Source: Bacteroidales bacterium Bact_08
GTDB taxonomy: Bacteria > Bacteroidota > Bacteroidia > Bacteroidales > UBA932
Reading direction: 5' to 3'
Assembly: GCA_001603425.1 (NCBI GenBank)
Contig: LUYZ01000020.1
Coordinates: forward strand, 1 to 46,353
DNA length: 46,353 nt
The first letter of the stretch is position 1, and each line of letters opens with the position of its first letter. This document shows, in pieces, positions 24,323 through 33,398 of this stretch. Under the pieces are notes generated by a model that made no database searches, was not told where the DNA came from, and worked only from the letters and a program-made list of their open reading frames with translations. Position numbers and translations under genes: made by a program.

Positions 24323-25690
24323 ATGTCAGAACAGATTCGATTAAGGAGAGGCTTGGATATTCCTCTAAATGGGGAGGCCACGCCAAAGATAACCAAAAGA
24401 ATATCGCCAGATTCGGTGGCTATTAAGCCTCTGGACTATAGAGCATTAAACCCTAAGTTGCTAGTAAAAGAGGGCGATATGGTTAAAGCCGGAACACCAA
24501 TCCTAATGGATAAAAAACGGCCCGAAATTAAAATATGTTCACCAATTAGTGGTGTTGTTTCGGAGATTTTTAGGGGAGAAAAGAGAAAACTGCTTGAGAT
24601 TAGAGTTAAGCCAGATGGTGAGAATCAGAGTTTGGAATTTGCTTCGGTAGATTACAAAAAGGCCGATCGTCAGACTTTGGTAGATCTTTTACTTGAGAGT
24701 GGTCTGTGGGCTAACATAAAACAGAGGCCTTATGGAACTATTCCAGACTCTTCTGTTGTACCAAAGGCTATTTTCATCTCCTCGTTTGACTCTTCGCCGC
24801 TGGCTCCAGATATGGATTTTGCTCTTAGTGGACAGATGGATATGGTTCAGATTGGAGTGGATGTTTTGTCAAAGCTAACATCTGGTGGTATTCATGTTGG
24901 GTTTCATACCTCCAACTATGTGAGTTCTCCAATTCATAAACTGAATAATATAATATCTCACACTTTTGCCGGTAAGCACCCTGCAGGTAATGTGGGTGTT
25001 CAAATTCATCATATCTCTCCAATTAATAAGGGTGAGGTTGTGTGGACTTTGGACCTCTTCTCGGTTGCTGCTATAGGTCGTCTTTTTGCTAAAAAGGTGT
25101 ATGATGTTAAAAAGGTAATAGCAATTACTGGTCCTAGATGTGCTAATCCATCCTATATTGAGGTTATTCCTGGTACTAATTTATCGGCAATCAAAGAGTA
25201 TATTGCTGTGGATGAAAAGGATAATTTGCCTGCAAGGGTAATTAGTGGAAATGTTCTCACAGGAGATAATGTTGGAGAGAGTGGATATTTGGGTAATTTC
25301 CATAATCAAATTACTATTCTTAGTGAGGGTAAGTATTTTGAGATGTTTGGTTGGATCAAACCTTTACGTCTTAAAAAATTCAGTATCTCCAGATCTTATT
25401 TTTCATGGTTAATGCCTTCTAAAAAGTATGATTTAGATACAAATTTAAATGGTGGTGACAGAGCTTTTGTTGTTACTGGTCTGTATGAAAAGGTTCTTCC
25501 TATGGATATCTATCCAATGCATCTTCTAAAGGCTATTATGGCTGGTGATATAGATAAAATGGAGGCTTTGGGTATATATGAGATAATTGAGGAGGATATG
25601 GCTCTTTGTGAGTTTGTTTGTCCTTCAAAAATTGAGATTCAAGAGATTGTTTCTCAAGGAATAGACCTGATGATTAAAGAAATGTCATAA
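24323..25690 (+). CDS. nqrA: Na+-translocating NADH:quinone reductase subunit A
   Basis: Subunit A of the sodium-pumping NADH dehydrogenase, membrane-associated and part of the quinone-reducing end. I use ATG 24323 (MSEQIRLRRGLDIPLNGEA), which lies after the promoter. The 455 residues include a biotinyl/lipoyl-like N-terminal region (KEGDMVKAGTPILMDKKRPE, KICSPISGVVSEI), AGKHPAGNVGVQIHHISPI, and the C-terminal SLBB-like region with PSKIEIQEIVSQGIDLM. First of six genes in canonical nqrABCDEF order with gaps of 6-14 bases. Confidence 0.96.
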   Translation: MSEQIRLRRGLDIPLNGEATPKITKRISPDSVAIKPLDYRALNPKLLVKEGDMVKAGTPILMDKKRPEIKICSPISGVVSEIFRGEKRKLLEIRVKPDGENQSLEFASVDYKKADRQTLVDLLLESGLWANIKQRPYGTIPDSSVVPKAIFISSFDSSPLAPDMDFALSGQMDMVQIGVDVLSKLTSGGIHVGFHTSNYVSSPIHKLNNIISHTFAGKHPAGNVGVQIHHISPINKGEVVWTLDLFSVAAIGRLFAKKVYDVKKVIAITGPRCANPSYIEVIPGTNLSAIKEYIAVDEKDNLPARVISGNVLTGDNVGESGYLGNFHNQITILSEGKYFEMFGWIKPLRLKKFSISRSYFSWLMPSKKYDLDTNLNGGDRAFVVTGLYEKVLPMDIYPMHLLKAIMAGDIDKMEALGIYEIIEEDMALCEFVCPSKIEIQEIVSQGIDLMIKEMS

Positions 25691-25704
25691 TTTAAGAGAT
25701 AGAG

Positions 25705-26859
25705 ATGAAAGCATTAAGAAAATTAGTCGATAATATAAAACCTACATTTAGCAAGGGTGGTAAGTTGAGCTTTCTCCACTCCTCGTTTGATGCTTTTGAG
25801 ACCTTTTTATTTGTTCCAGATAAGGTTACATTCAAAGGTACTCATGTTAGGGATAGTATAGATCTGAAGAGAACCATGACAATGGTTATTACGGCTTTGA
25901 TGCCTGCTCTTCTATTTGGAATGTGGAACGTTGGTTACCAGCACTCTATTGCTACTGGTGTTCAAATGGATTTTATAGAGATCTTTACATATGGTTTCAT
26001 AAAGGTTTTACCTTTAATTATTGTATCATATGGAGTTGGTCTTGGTATTGAGTTTGCTGCTGCTCAGATTAGAGGTCATGAGGTAAATGAGGGGTATCTT
26101 GTTACAGGAATGCTTATTCCTCTAATAATGCCTGTAGATTTACCTTTATGGATGTTAGCTCTATCTGTAGCGTTTGCTGTAATTGTTGGTAAAGAGGTTT
26201 TTGGTGGTACAGGTATGAATATCTGGAATCCAGCTTTATTAGCAAGAGCTTTTGCCTTTTTTGCATATCCTTCTTATATGTCAGGTGATAAGGTTTGGGT
26301 CTCTGGTCTAACAAAGGGAGAGGGTATCATTGATGGCTTCTCTGGTGCAACTCCTTTGGCAAATGCGCAGGCTGGTTTAGAAGTGCCAGATTTTTGGGAT
26401 ATGTTCTTTGGTTTTATTCCAGGTTCTGTTGGTGAAACATCGGCCTTTGCTATTCTTTTGGGAGCAGCTCTTTTGATTTATACTGGAATTGGTAGTTGGA
26501 AGATAATGTTCTCTGTTTTTGCAGGTGGTTTACTAACTGGTTTACTTTTAAATGGTGTAGCTCCTGCCGATTCTTATCTTGCTCTTCCTGCATGGAATCA
26601 TCTTGTTATGGGTGGTTTTGCCTTTGGTGCTGTTTTTATGGCAACAGACCCAGTGACAGCTTCTCAGACAGAGAGAGGAAAATGGATTTATGGATTTTTA
26701 ATTGGTGTTATTGCGGTTATTATTAGGGTGTTTAATCCTGGTTATCCAGAGGGAATGATGTTATCTATTTTACTGCTCAACACTTTTGCTCCTTTGATTG
26801 ACCACGTGGTTGTTCAATCTAATATTAAAAAGAGATTAAAAAGGGCTGTAATCAAATAA
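25705..26859 (+). CDS. nqrB: Na+-NQR subunit B
   Basis: Integral membrane subunit carrying a covalent FMN and riboflavin, central to Na+ translocation. It has 384 residues and about ten membrane segments. The flavinylation motif DGFSGATPLA is present, with the acceptor Thr near residue 215, and GKEVFGGTGMNIWNPALLARAF and FGAVFMATDPVTAS are diagnostic NqrB/RnfD stretches. The FMN must be attached by an ApbE transferase, which is not in this window. Confidence 0.97.
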   Translation: MKALRKLVDNIKPTFSKGGKLSFLHSSFDAFETFLFVPDKVTFKGTHVRDSIDLKRTMTMVITALMPALLFGMWNVGYQHSIATGVQMDFIEIFTYGFIKVLPLIIVSYGVGLGIEFAAAQIRGHEVNEGYLVTGMLIPLIMPVDLPLWMLALSVAFAVIVGKEVFGGTGMNIWNPALLARAFAFFAYPSYMSGDKVWVSGLTKGEGIIDGFSGATPLANAQAGLEVPDFWDMFFGFIPGSVGETSAFAILLGAALLIYTGIGSWKIMFSVFAGGLLTGLLLNGVAPADSYLALPAWNHLVMGGFAFGAVFMATDPVTASQTERGKWIYGFLIGVIAVIIRVFNPGYPEGMMLSILLLNTFAPLIDHVVVQSNIKKRLKRAVIK

Positions 26860-26871
26860 AGTTAGATTAAG

Positions 26872-27540
26872 ATGGATACAAATAAAAATTCTTATACAAT
26901 TATTTATGCAACAGTAATGGTTATTGTTGTTGCAGTTGTCTTGGCCCTGGCCGCCTCTCTATTAAAAGAGAGACAGCAAAGAAATGTTGAGATTGAGACC
27001 AAGCAGATGATTCTTAAGTCTGTTAAATTGGGTTTAGATGCTAATGCTCAAAAAGATAAAGCTGTATATATAGAGGATCTATATTCTAAATATGTTACAG
27101 ATACAACAATAATGGGTAATGGGGGAGAGCTTAAACTCTACATTGTAAGGCTTGATAGTTCAAAAAAATTATATGTAATTCCTTTGAGAGGTGTTGGTTT
27201 GTGGGGTCCTGTTTGGGGTTATATCTCGTTAGAGAGTGATTTTAATACAATTTATGGTGCTACTTTTGATCATAAGAGTGAAACTCCTGGTCTTGGAGCT
27301 GAGATTGCTACTGCCAACTTCTACAACCAGTTTAGTGGAAAGCAGATCTTTGACCCATCTGGAAAGTTTGTCTCTGTTATGGTTGTTAAGGGTGGTGCAG
27401 ATGCATCAAATAAGCATCAGGTGGATGCGATTTCTGGTGGAACAATCACCTCTAAAGCGGTTGAGGAGATGCTTTATAAAAACATTAATGAGTATAGAGA
27501 TTTTTTCTCGGCAAACGCTATTATTAATTTAGAAAATTAA
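26872..27540 (+). CDS. nqrC: Na+-NQR subunit C
   Basis: Periplasmic-facing FMN subunit anchored by one N-terminal membrane helix (TIIYATVMVIVVAVVLALAASLL). It has 222 residues. The flavinylation site reads DAISGGTITSKAV; the second Gly replaces the more usual Ala of SGAT, with Thr191 as the expected FMN acceptor. GLWGPVWGYISLESD and DHKSETPGLGAEI match the family FMN-binding region. It lies 12 bases after nqrB. Confidence 0.96.
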   Translation: MDTNKNSYTIIYATVMVIVVAVVLALAASLLKERQQRNVEIETKQMILKSVKLGLDANAQKDKAVYIEDLYSKYVTDTTIMGNGGELKLYIVRLDSSKKLYVIPLRGVGLWGPVWGYISLESDFNTIYGATFDHKSETPGLGAEIATANFYNQFSGKQIFDPSGKFVSVMVVKGGADASNKHQVDAISGGTITSKAVEEMLYKNINEYRDFFSANAIINLEN

Positions 27541-27546
27541 GAGAAT

Positions 27547-28167
27547 ATGGATAAAAAATTATTTATAGAGCCTCTATTTAAAAACAACCCTGTTACAGTT
27601 CTTGTTCTTGGAGTATGTTCTGCTCTGGCTGTTACTGTAAAATTGGAGCCGGCTCTTGTAATGGCTTTGTCTGTTACTGTTGTTATGGGTTTTTCGGGAG
27701 TCATAATCTCTCTTATTAGAAATACTATTCCAAATAGAATCAGAATTATTGTTCAGCTTGTGGTTATTGCAATGTTGGTAATTTTGGTAGATCAGCTGCT
27801 AAAAGCTTTTGCATACGATGTTAGTAAGCAATTATCTGTTTTTGTTGGACTTATTATTACAAACTGTATTATCATGGGTAGAATCGAGGCATTTGCTTTG
27901 GGGAACAAACCAATGGCCTCTTTGATTGATGGTATTGCTAATGGTTTGGGTTATGGTATTGTTTTGGTTGTTGTAGCCTTTTTTAGAGAGCTTTTTGGTT
28001 CGGGTACACTTCTGGGATATCATGTGATACCTGCTCAGTGGTATATTAAGAATGGTGGATTTTACGAGAATAATGGTCTTTTTATTCTTCCTCCAATGGC
28101 TTTGATTTTAGTTGGGCTATTTATTTGGGTTCAAAGAAGTTTTAATAAAGAGTTAATTGAGAAATAA
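27547..28167 (+). CDS. nqrD: Na+-NQR subunit D
   Basis: Integral membrane subunit that with NqrE holds an intramembrane iron centre. It has 206 residues and six predicted helices. Diagnostic stretches are [23 protein letters not shown], where the conserved Cys provides an iron ligand in the family, and [17 protein letters not shown]. It starts 6 bases after the nqrC stop and uses a TAA stop 14 bases before nqrE. Confidence 0.96.
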   Translation: MDKKLFIEPLFKNNPVTVLVLGVCSALAVTVKLEPALVMALSVTVVMGFSGVIISLIRNTIPNRIRIIVQLVVIAMLVILVDQLLKAFAYDVSKQLSVFVGLIITNCIIMGRIEAFALGNKPMASLIDGIANGLGYGIVLVVVAFFRELFGSGTLLGYHVIPAQWYIKNGGFYENNGLFILPPMALILVGLFIWVQRSFNKELIEK

Positions 28168-28181
28168 ACAGATAATCCATT

Positions 28182-28799
28182 ATGCAAGAGTTAATTAATA
28201 TATTTGTCAAGTCTATTTTTATAGACAATATGGTATTTGCATATTTCTTGGGAATGTGCTCATATCTTGCAGTTTCTAAAAATGTTAAAACTGCTGTTGG
28301 CTTGGGTTTAGCTGTTATATTTGTGCTTGGTGTTACCCTACCTGCCAACTTTTTATTAAATAAGTATGTGTTGTCTTCTGGTGCTCTTGTTTGGTTGAAT
28401 CCAGACTATGCATCAATAGATTTAAGTTTTTTAAGCTTTATTATTTTTATTGCTGTTATAGCCTCTATGGTACAGCTTGTTGAGATGATTGTAGAGAAGT
28501 TTGCACCTGCTTTATACTCCTCATTAGGTATTTTTCTACCGTTGATTGCTGTTAACTGTGCAATTTTAGGTGGCTCTCTTTTTATGCAAGAGAGAGGTTA
28601 TGAAACATTGGCAGAGGCTACTACTTTTGGATTAGGCTCTGGTTTAGGTTGGTTTTTAGCTATTGTTGCTCTTGCTGCAATTAGAGAGAAACTTTCATAC
28701 TCCAATGTTCCAGCTCCTTTAAGAGGTTTAGGTATTACATTTATTGTTGTAGGGCTTATGGGTATTGCATTCATGAGCTTTATGGGAATTAAACTCTAA
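28182..28799 (+). CDS. nqrE: Na+-NQR subunit E
   Basis: Partner of NqrD, topologically inverted relative to it, sharing the intramembrane iron site. It has 205 residues. [28 protein letters not shown] at the start and [22 protein letters not shown] in the middle are diagnostic (given here as the family-typical N-terminal and NCAILGG regions). Six helices are predicted. It ends 12 bases before nqrF. Confidence 0.96.
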   Translation: MQELINIFVKSIFIDNMVFAYFLGMCSYLAVSKNVKTAVGLGLAVIFVLGVTLPANFLLNKYVLSSGALVWLNPDYASIDLSFLSFIIFIAVIASMVQLVEMIVEKFAPALYSSLGIFLPLIAVNCAILGGSLFMQERGYETLAEATTFGLGSGLGWFLAIVALAAIREKLSYSNVPAPLRGLGITFIVVGLMGIAFMSFMGIKL

Positions 28800-28811
28800 G
28801 AGAATCATATC

Positions 28812-30059
28812 ATGAATTTAACAGTAATAACAATATTATCTATAGTAGCATTTTTGATTGTAATTCTGCTTTTAGTGGCTTTACTCTTATATGCTAAAGC
28901 AAAATTGACTCCCTCTGGAAAGGTTAAGATGACCATCAATGAAGAGAAGGAGTTAGAGGTCTCTCCAGGAGAGAGCGTATTGACAACTTTGTCTAATAAT
29001 AAGATCTTTTTACCATCGGCTTGTGGTGGTGGTGGAACTTGTGGTATGTGTAAGTGCCGCGTTACTTCTGGTGGTGGTGAGATTTTACCCACAGAGGTTG
29101 GTTTCTTTACTCGTAAGCAGCAGCAGACTCAGTGGCGTCTTGGATGTCAGGTTAAGGTAAAAGAGGATATCCAAATTGAGGTTCCTGAGGAGATAATGGG
29201 AATTAAAAAATGGGAGTGTGAAGTTGTTAGCAATAATAATGTAGCTACATTTATTAAAGAGTTTGTGGTAAAACTTCCAGAAGGAGAGCATCTTAAATTT
29301 AAGTCTGGAGGGTATATCCAAATTGATATTCCTCCTTGTGAGGTTGATTTCTCAAAAGATATTGATGTTCAACCAGAGTATCACGAAGATTGGGATAATC
29401 TAAAGATTTGGGATCTTAAGATGAAGAATAGTGAGCATACTTTTAGAGCTTACTCTATGGCCAACCATCCTGCAGAGGGTAATATAATTATGCTAAATAT
29501 TCGTATTGCGACTCCACCTTGGGATAGAACAAAAGGTACGTTTATGCCTGTTAATCCGGGTGTTTGTTCTTCTTATATTTTCTCTCGTAAACCAGGCGAT
29601 AAAGTTACAATTTCTGGACCTTATGGTGAGTTCTTTATTAAAGAGACAGATAATGAGATTGTATTTGTTGGTGGTGGAGCTGGTATGGCGCCAATGCGTT
29701 CACATATTTTCCATCTATTCCATACAGAGAGGACTACTAGAAAGGTTACTTTCTGGTATGGTGCTCGTTCATTAAGAGAGGTATTCTACGAAGAGGAGTT
29801 TAGAGCTATTGAGAAGGAGTTTCCTAATTTTACCTTCAATTTGGCACTTAGTGAACCTAAGCCAGAAGATAATTGGACTGGTTATGTAGGCTTTATACAT
29901 CAAGTTTTATTAGATAACTATCTGAGCAAACATGATACTCCAGAGGATATCGAGTACTACTTATGTGGTCCTCCAATGATGAATAGCGCTGTAACAACAA
30001 TGCTAGATAATTTGGGAGTACCAGCAGAGAATATTGCTTACGACGATTTTGGAGGATAA
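28812..30059 (+). CDS. nqrF: Na+-NQR subunit F (NADH-oxidising)
   Basis: Electron entry subunit: oxidises NADH via FAD and a [2Fe-2S] centre. It has 415 residues with one N-terminal membrane helix ([20 protein letters not shown]). The ferredoxin domain has [14 protein letters not shown] and a distal Cys in RLGCQV, the FAD domain has RAYSMANHP, and the NADH domain has [16 protein letters not shown] and [12 protein letters not shown], ending DDFGG. It is last in the operon. Its stop is followed two bases later by a copy of the dispersed repeat, then a terminator. Confidence 0.97.
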   Translation: MNLTVITILSIVAFLIVILLLVALLLYAKAKLTPSGKVKMTINEEKELEVSPGESVLTTLSNNKIFLPSACGGGGTCGMCKCRVTSGGGEILPTEVGFFTRKQQQTQWRLGCQVKVKEDIQIEVPEEIMGIKKWECEVVSNNNVATFIKEFVVKLPEGEHLKFKSGGYIQIDIPPCEVDFSKDIDVQPEYHEDWDNLKIWDLKMKNSEHTFRAYSMANHPAEGNIIMLNIRIATPPWDRTKGTFMPVNPGVCSSYIFSRKPGDKVTISGPYGEFFIKETDNEIVFVGGGAGMAPMRSHIFHLFHTERTTRKVTFWYGARSLREVFYEEEFRAIEKEFPNFTFNLALSEPKPEDNWTGYVGFIHQVLLDNYLSKHDTPEDIEYYLCGPPMMNSAVTTMLDNLGVPAENIAYDDFGG

Positions 30060-30060
30060 T

Positions 30061-30083
30061 ACTCTGACGGAGTGCGTGCAAAA
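30061..30083 (-). repeat. Fifth copy of the ACTCCGTCAGAGT dispersed repeat
   Basis: Reads ACTCTGACGGAGTGCGTGC then AAA on the plus strand. Its reverse complement matches copies at 260-281 and 364-385 base for base over 22 bases. It sits directly after the nqrF stop codon, before the operon terminator, so it is probably transcribed with the operon. Confidence 0.85.
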
Positions 30084-30112
30084 GCGCTTATTATGAGTCG
30101 CTTATAAAAATG

Positions 30113-30146
30113 AAAAGGACAAGACTGTTGCAGTTTTGTCCTTTTT
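30113..30146 (+). terminator. Intrinsic terminator of the nqr operon
   Basis: AAAAGGACAAGACTG (30113-30127) pairs with CAGTTTTGTCCTTTT (30131-30145), loop TTG, one G-T wobble; the arm ends in a T run. It is a strong 15-bp stem, 54 bases after nqrF. The loop TTG (30128-30130) also serves as a good -33 element for the next promoter. Confidence 0.9.
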
Positions 30147-30157
30147 GTATATCTTTG
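30128..30157 (+). promoter_or_regulatory. Promoter of the GT39-like glycosyltransferase
   Basis: -33 TTG (30128-30130), 19-base spacer, -7 TATCTTTG (30150-30157), then ATG 30175 after 17 bases. It overlaps the nqr terminator. Confidence 0.6.
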
Positions 30158-30174
30158 CAAAAATATTTATAAGG

Positions 30175-31740
30175 ATGTTCTTTAAGTGCCTTAAAAGTAG
30201 AGAGTTATGTTTTATTGTTGTGCTCTTTACTCTTCTTAGATTTGTAGCGGTTTTGTTGATGGAATTGTCTCCTCAAGATGCTTATTACTCTTACTATTCA
30301 GAAAATTTAGCTCTATCTTATTTCGATCACCCACCAATGGTTGCCTATATGATCTGGTTTTTCTCACTATTTTTGGGGAGATCTGAGATAGCACTACATG
30401 TAACAAATTTTATAGTAACTTCTGGAACCATACTCTTTACGTTTATTGCCTTTAAACCATTTTTGAGTAAGATTCAAAGCAAGTTATTGTTGATTTTATT
30501 ATTATCAGCTCCATATATTACTATATTGTCCATTAATACAACACCCGATATACCTCTATTATTTTTTTGGTCGTTGTCTCTACTGCTATTCAGATATATT
30601 TTGTTTGGAAGAGGTTTGCTAAACTCTAATAAATCTCAGCAAGCAGATAATAAGGCAGATTGGTACCTATGGTTATTTGTGGGACTTTCGTGTGGTTTTG
30701 CATTTGATAGTAAATATACTGGGGTGTTTTTACCTGCCTCTTTTGTTCTATTTTTATTACTCAGTAAAGAGCATAGAAGGCTTCTGTTTACTTGGAAATT
30801 CTTGCTTTTTTGTTTTGCTTTTATTTTGGCCATTTCTCCTGTTATTGTTTGGAATATCCAAAACGATTTTATCTCATTTAAATATCAATCTGCAGATAGG
30901 GCTTCTGATATTGCTACGTTTCAATTTAAACCCAAATTTCTTATTGGCTTTTTTATCACTCAGTTGGTTATTGCTTTGCCGATTCTTTTTTTGTGGATGT
31001 ATAAAGCCTCTTTTAAGGTCTTGTTTAGTTGGATAAAGAGTCAATTCAAATCTAAGTTTATAGATTCAATAAGTTCTGTAGAGTTGTTTTTGGCTTGTTT
31101 TATAGCTCCACTACTATTTATCTTTAGCGCTCTCTCTATAATTTATTGGGTAAAACTTAATTGGATTATGCCAACATTTTTAGCGGGGTCAATTTTGGTT
31201 GTTATTTATTTGACAAAAGAGGGAAGAGGTGTTTCATTTTTAAGATATCAAACATTTGTCTCTCTTATATTACATGTTGGATTATTAGTTCAGTTAATAT
31301 GGATGCCTTTTAAGATTAAATCCGATGATACATGGTGGGGTTGGGATGATCTTGCCGATAAAACAGAAGAGGTGAAGAGATCTACAGACTCTCATTTTAT
31401 TTTTTCTGATAATTCTTATAAAGTATCTGCTGTTCTTAATTTCTATTTAGAGGAACATGTGTATGGAGGTAATGTGATTGATAATTTTGCTTTTCAGTTT
31501 GAGCTAGATAATCCAGATCTCTCTTACCTAAAAGATAAGGATGCTGTTTATGTTTTAAGTGATAGATATAACAAGCAAATTCTAAAATATACTACTGTTG
31601 AAGAGTTACTTAGGCCATATTTTGAGTCGGTTAAATTGGTGGATTCACTTATCTTATTCGACAATGACGGGGATGAGTTTAAACGTTTCTATTTTTATGA
31701 TTGTGAGGATTACTCACCGCAGGCGATCCAGAGTAGATAG
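30175..31740 (+). CDS. ArnT/PMT-like membrane glycosyltransferase (GT39/83 type)
   Basis: Polyprenyl-phosphate-sugar-dependent transferase of the inner membrane, modifying lipid A, protein or another envelope glycan. It has 521 residues from ATG 30175; the frame continues upstream to a TTG inside the terminator and promoter, which is not a credible start. About ten to twelve membrane segments. The first periplasmic loop reads SPQDAYYSYYSENLALSYFDHPPMVAY when aligned to the family D-E-A-Y-Y...Y-F-D-H-P-P pattern, with Ala in place of the usual Glu after Asp. A soluble C-terminal part of about 120 residues follows. Single-gene unit. Acceptor unknown. Confidence 0.85.
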   Translation: MFFKCLKSRELCFIVVLFTLLRFVAVLLMELSPQDAYYSYYSENLALSYFDHPPMVAYMIWFFSLFLGRSEIALHVTNFIVTSGTILFTFIAFKPFLSKIQSKLLLILLLSAPYITILSINTTPDIPLLFFWSLSLLLFRYILFGRGLLNSNKSQQADNKADWYLWLFVGLSCGFAFDSKYTGVFLPASFVLFLLLSKEHRRLLFTWKFLLFCFAFILAISPVIVWNIQNDFISFKYQSADRASDIATFQFKPKFLIGFFITQLVIALPILFLWMYKASFKVLFSWIKSQFKSKFIDSISSVELFLACFIAPLLFIFSALSIIYWVKLNWIMPTFLAGSILVVIYLTKEGRGVSFLRYQTFVSLILHVGLLVQLIWMPFKIKSDDTWWGWDDLADKTEEVKRSTDSHFIFSDNSYKVSAVLNFYLEEHVYGGNVIDNFAFQFELDNPDLSYLKDKDAVYVLSDRYNKQILKYTTVEELLRPYFESVKLVDSLILFDNDGDEFKRFYFYDCEDYSPQAIQSR

Positions 31741-31771
31741 TCTGTTGCATTCTAAATCTTCTACTTTTTTT
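31732..31771 (+). terminator. Weak terminator after the glycosyltransferase
   Basis: AGTAGA (31732-31737) pairs with TCTACT (31760-31765) over a 22-base loop, followed by a run of T. The stem begins inside the last codons of the gene. It is short and AT-rich, hence low confidence. Confidence 0.35.
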
Positions 31772-31828
31772 AACAATTTTTTAATAAAACCGAAGGATTT
31801 TGCTTTTTGGTTCGTCTAATAATTTAGG

Positions 31829-32407
31829 ATGAGAAAAACAGATATTGAGCTCATAAATGAGATCCTAAATGGAAATCATGTTTTATTTGAGGAGATAGTA
31901 GATCGCTATCAGAGTTCTGTATTTGTAATAGCCTTGGGTTTTGTGCAAAATAAAGAGGATGCAGAGGATATTGCGCAAGAGGTGATGGTTAACATATTTT
32001 GCAATTTAAATAAATTTAAGGGAGACTCCCTTTTTTCTACTTGGGTTTATAGAATAGCGGTTAATGGTTCTTTGGACTTTTTGAAAAAAAATAAGAATAA
32101 TCCGGCAAAAAGAGGAAATACTTTGGAGAGTGAAAAGATGTTGGAGGCTGTTTGTGAAGCATATAAAGAGGAGGGGAAAAGTGTAGGGAGTTTGATTACT
32201 AAAGATAATTTAAGGTTATTTTCCATTGCTCTAAATAGTATTCCAGAAAAACAGAAGGCAGCTTTTATTTTACAGAAATATAGGGATTTATCTGTTAGGG
32301 AGATTTCTCAGATATTAAAAGTTAGTGAAAAAGCGGTAGAGTCTCTATTGTCTAGGGCAAAACAAAATCTGCAGGTGTTATTGAAGCCCTATTTTAAAGA
32401 TGAATAA
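31829..32407 (+). CDS. ECF RNA polymerase sigma factor (sigma-70 family)
   Basis: Alternative sigma factor, RpoE-like. It has 192 residues. Region 2: EEIVDRYQSSVFVIALGFVQ, then NKEDAEDIAQEVMVNIF and FSTWVYRIAVNGSLDFL. Region 4: LNSIPEKQKAAFILQKYRDLSVREISQ and LKVSEKAVESLLSRAKQNL as helix-turn-helix. The two are separated by a short linker. It is followed within 45 bases by a small membrane protein and then a Spy/CpxP-like protein, an arrangement that recalls sigma, anti-sigma and sensor sets. It lies upstream of the TonB receptor operon and may control it, though no binding site was identified. Confidence 0.93.
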   Translation: MRKTDIELINEILNGNHVLFEEIVDRYQSSVFVIALGFVQNKEDAEDIAQEVMVNIFCNLNKFKGDSLFSTWVYRIAVNGSLDFLKKNKNNPAKRGNTLESEKMLEAVCEAYKEEGKSVGSLITKDNLRLFSIALNSIPEKQKAAFILQKYRDLSVREISQILKVSEKAVESLLSRAKQNLQVLLKPYFKDE

Positions 32408-32452
32408 GAAAAAAATGAATAAGGAGAACATAGAAGAATAAGGAGATAATAT

Positions 32453-32785
32453 ATGAAAAATAAGATTAATATTAAATCGGAGCAATTTGTAGAGGAGGTT
32501 GTATCGGCACAAAAGAGGGTTAATCCCAACCCATATCTTAAGAGCAGAACAATGGCTGCAATTGAGTCTAAGAATTTTAGTTATCAGCGAAGGATGACTA
32601 GATATTTTGAGTATTCATACTATTTGTGTTTAGTTATATCTATTGTTAGTGCCATTTATTTAGGCAATAGTTTGGGAGAGAGTTATTACAAGGCAGAGGG
32701 GACGGAGATTAGTGGACCGGGCTCTTCTTATATATTTTTTGAAGATGGTGTTGAGAGTCAATTTTTATTAATGAGAGTTGATTAG
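32453..32785 (+). CDS. Small single-pass membrane protein, possible anti-sigma factor
   Basis: A 110-residue protein with no recognised domain. It is basic in the first 50 residues (QKRVNPNPYLKSRTMAAIESK), has one membrane segment about 55-80 (YSYYLCLVISIVSAIYLGNSL), and a short C-terminal part that would be periplasmic. Position right after an ECF sigma gene and an N-in single-pass layout fit a minimal anti-sigma factor, but there is no zinc-finger (ZAS) motif, so this is inference. It has an unusual, strong AGGAG ribosome-binding site 9 bases before the ATG, rare in this phylum. Confidence 0.65.
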   Translation: MKNKINIKSEQFVEEVVSAQKRVNPNPYLKSRTMAAIESKNFSYQRRMTRYFEYSYYLCLVISIVSAIYLGNSLGESYYKAEGTEISGPGSSYIFFEDGVESQFLLMRVD

Positions 32786-32857
32786 AGGATACAAGTATGT
32801 TTAGACTTTAGAGATAAAAGATGATAAAATAAAATAGAACGGACTAGAACTTATAAT

Positions 32858-33394
32858 ATGAATCAAGAGTACAAAATCAAAATTTTAACGCTTTTAGTGA
32901 TAGCTCTCTCGCTTTTAAGCATTTCTATGATTGTCACGGTTTTAATTAAAAAAAGTGAGCATAATATAGATGGTGGAAGGATGGTAGATACGCCTATTGT
33001 AGATTATAAAGGGCACTTTTTTACCTTCTATCTGCAATTTGACTCTACACAGATTGAGCAGTTTAAGGTAGTTAATGAGAGGTATCTACAAGAGAAAAAA
33101 GAGTATTCAAAGATAATCGGGCAGCATACAATGAATTTGGCGGCGCATATAAATAGTCGGGGAGATAGAGTGGGTGAGTTGCCATATTATAGTAATATTA
33201 TTGAGAATCATAAATTATTAAAGCATGCAAATTATAACTACTATATCTCTGTTAGAGATATCTGCAATAGTGAGCAGAAGGTTATGCTTGATGAGTTTTT
33301 TTCTTCTATACTGTGTATAGATAACTCCCTTTGTGGCTTTTTGCAATACGATTCAACTGGAACACCTATTGGAATAAATAAACTGGAAAACTAA
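32858..33394 (+). CDS. Spy/CpxP-like periplasmic sensor protein (membrane-anchored)
   Basis: A 178-residue protein with an N-terminal membrane anchor (ILTLLVIALSLLSISMIVTVL), followed by a helical periplasmic domain with the layout of the heavy-metal-resistance/Spy/CpxP family: a region beginning LQFDSTQIEQFKVVNERY, later H and M residues (GQHTMNLAAHI), and a final EQKVMLDEFFSSIL helix equivalent to the LTPEQ-type repeat. The match is by pattern only. It completes a sigma, small membrane protein, sensor trio and ends 4 bases before the receptor gene start at 33399. Confidence 0.6.
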   Translation: MNQEYKIKILTLLVIALSLLSISMIVTVLIKKSEHNIDGGRMVDTPIVDYKGHFFTFYLQFDSTQIEQFKVVNERYLQEKKEYSKIIGQHTMNLAAHINSRGDRVGELPYYSNIIENHKLLKHANYNYYISVRDICNSEQKVMLDEFFSSILCIDNSLCGFLQYDSTGTPIGINKLEN

Positions 33395-33398
33395 GCAA

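Noticed and set aside
24264-24386. Upstream extension of the helicase frame
   Set aside because: It runs through the helicase promoter box, the nqr promoter and into nqrA on the other strand; MNKEISII at 24263 is the natural start.
30136-30174. TTG start for the glycosyltransferase
   Set aside because: It lies within the nqr terminator and before the -7 box; ATG 30175 follows the promoter.
32415-32441. Eight-codon ORF MNKENIEE before the small membrane protein
   Set aside because: Too short to judge; probably chance, though a leader peptide is not excluded.
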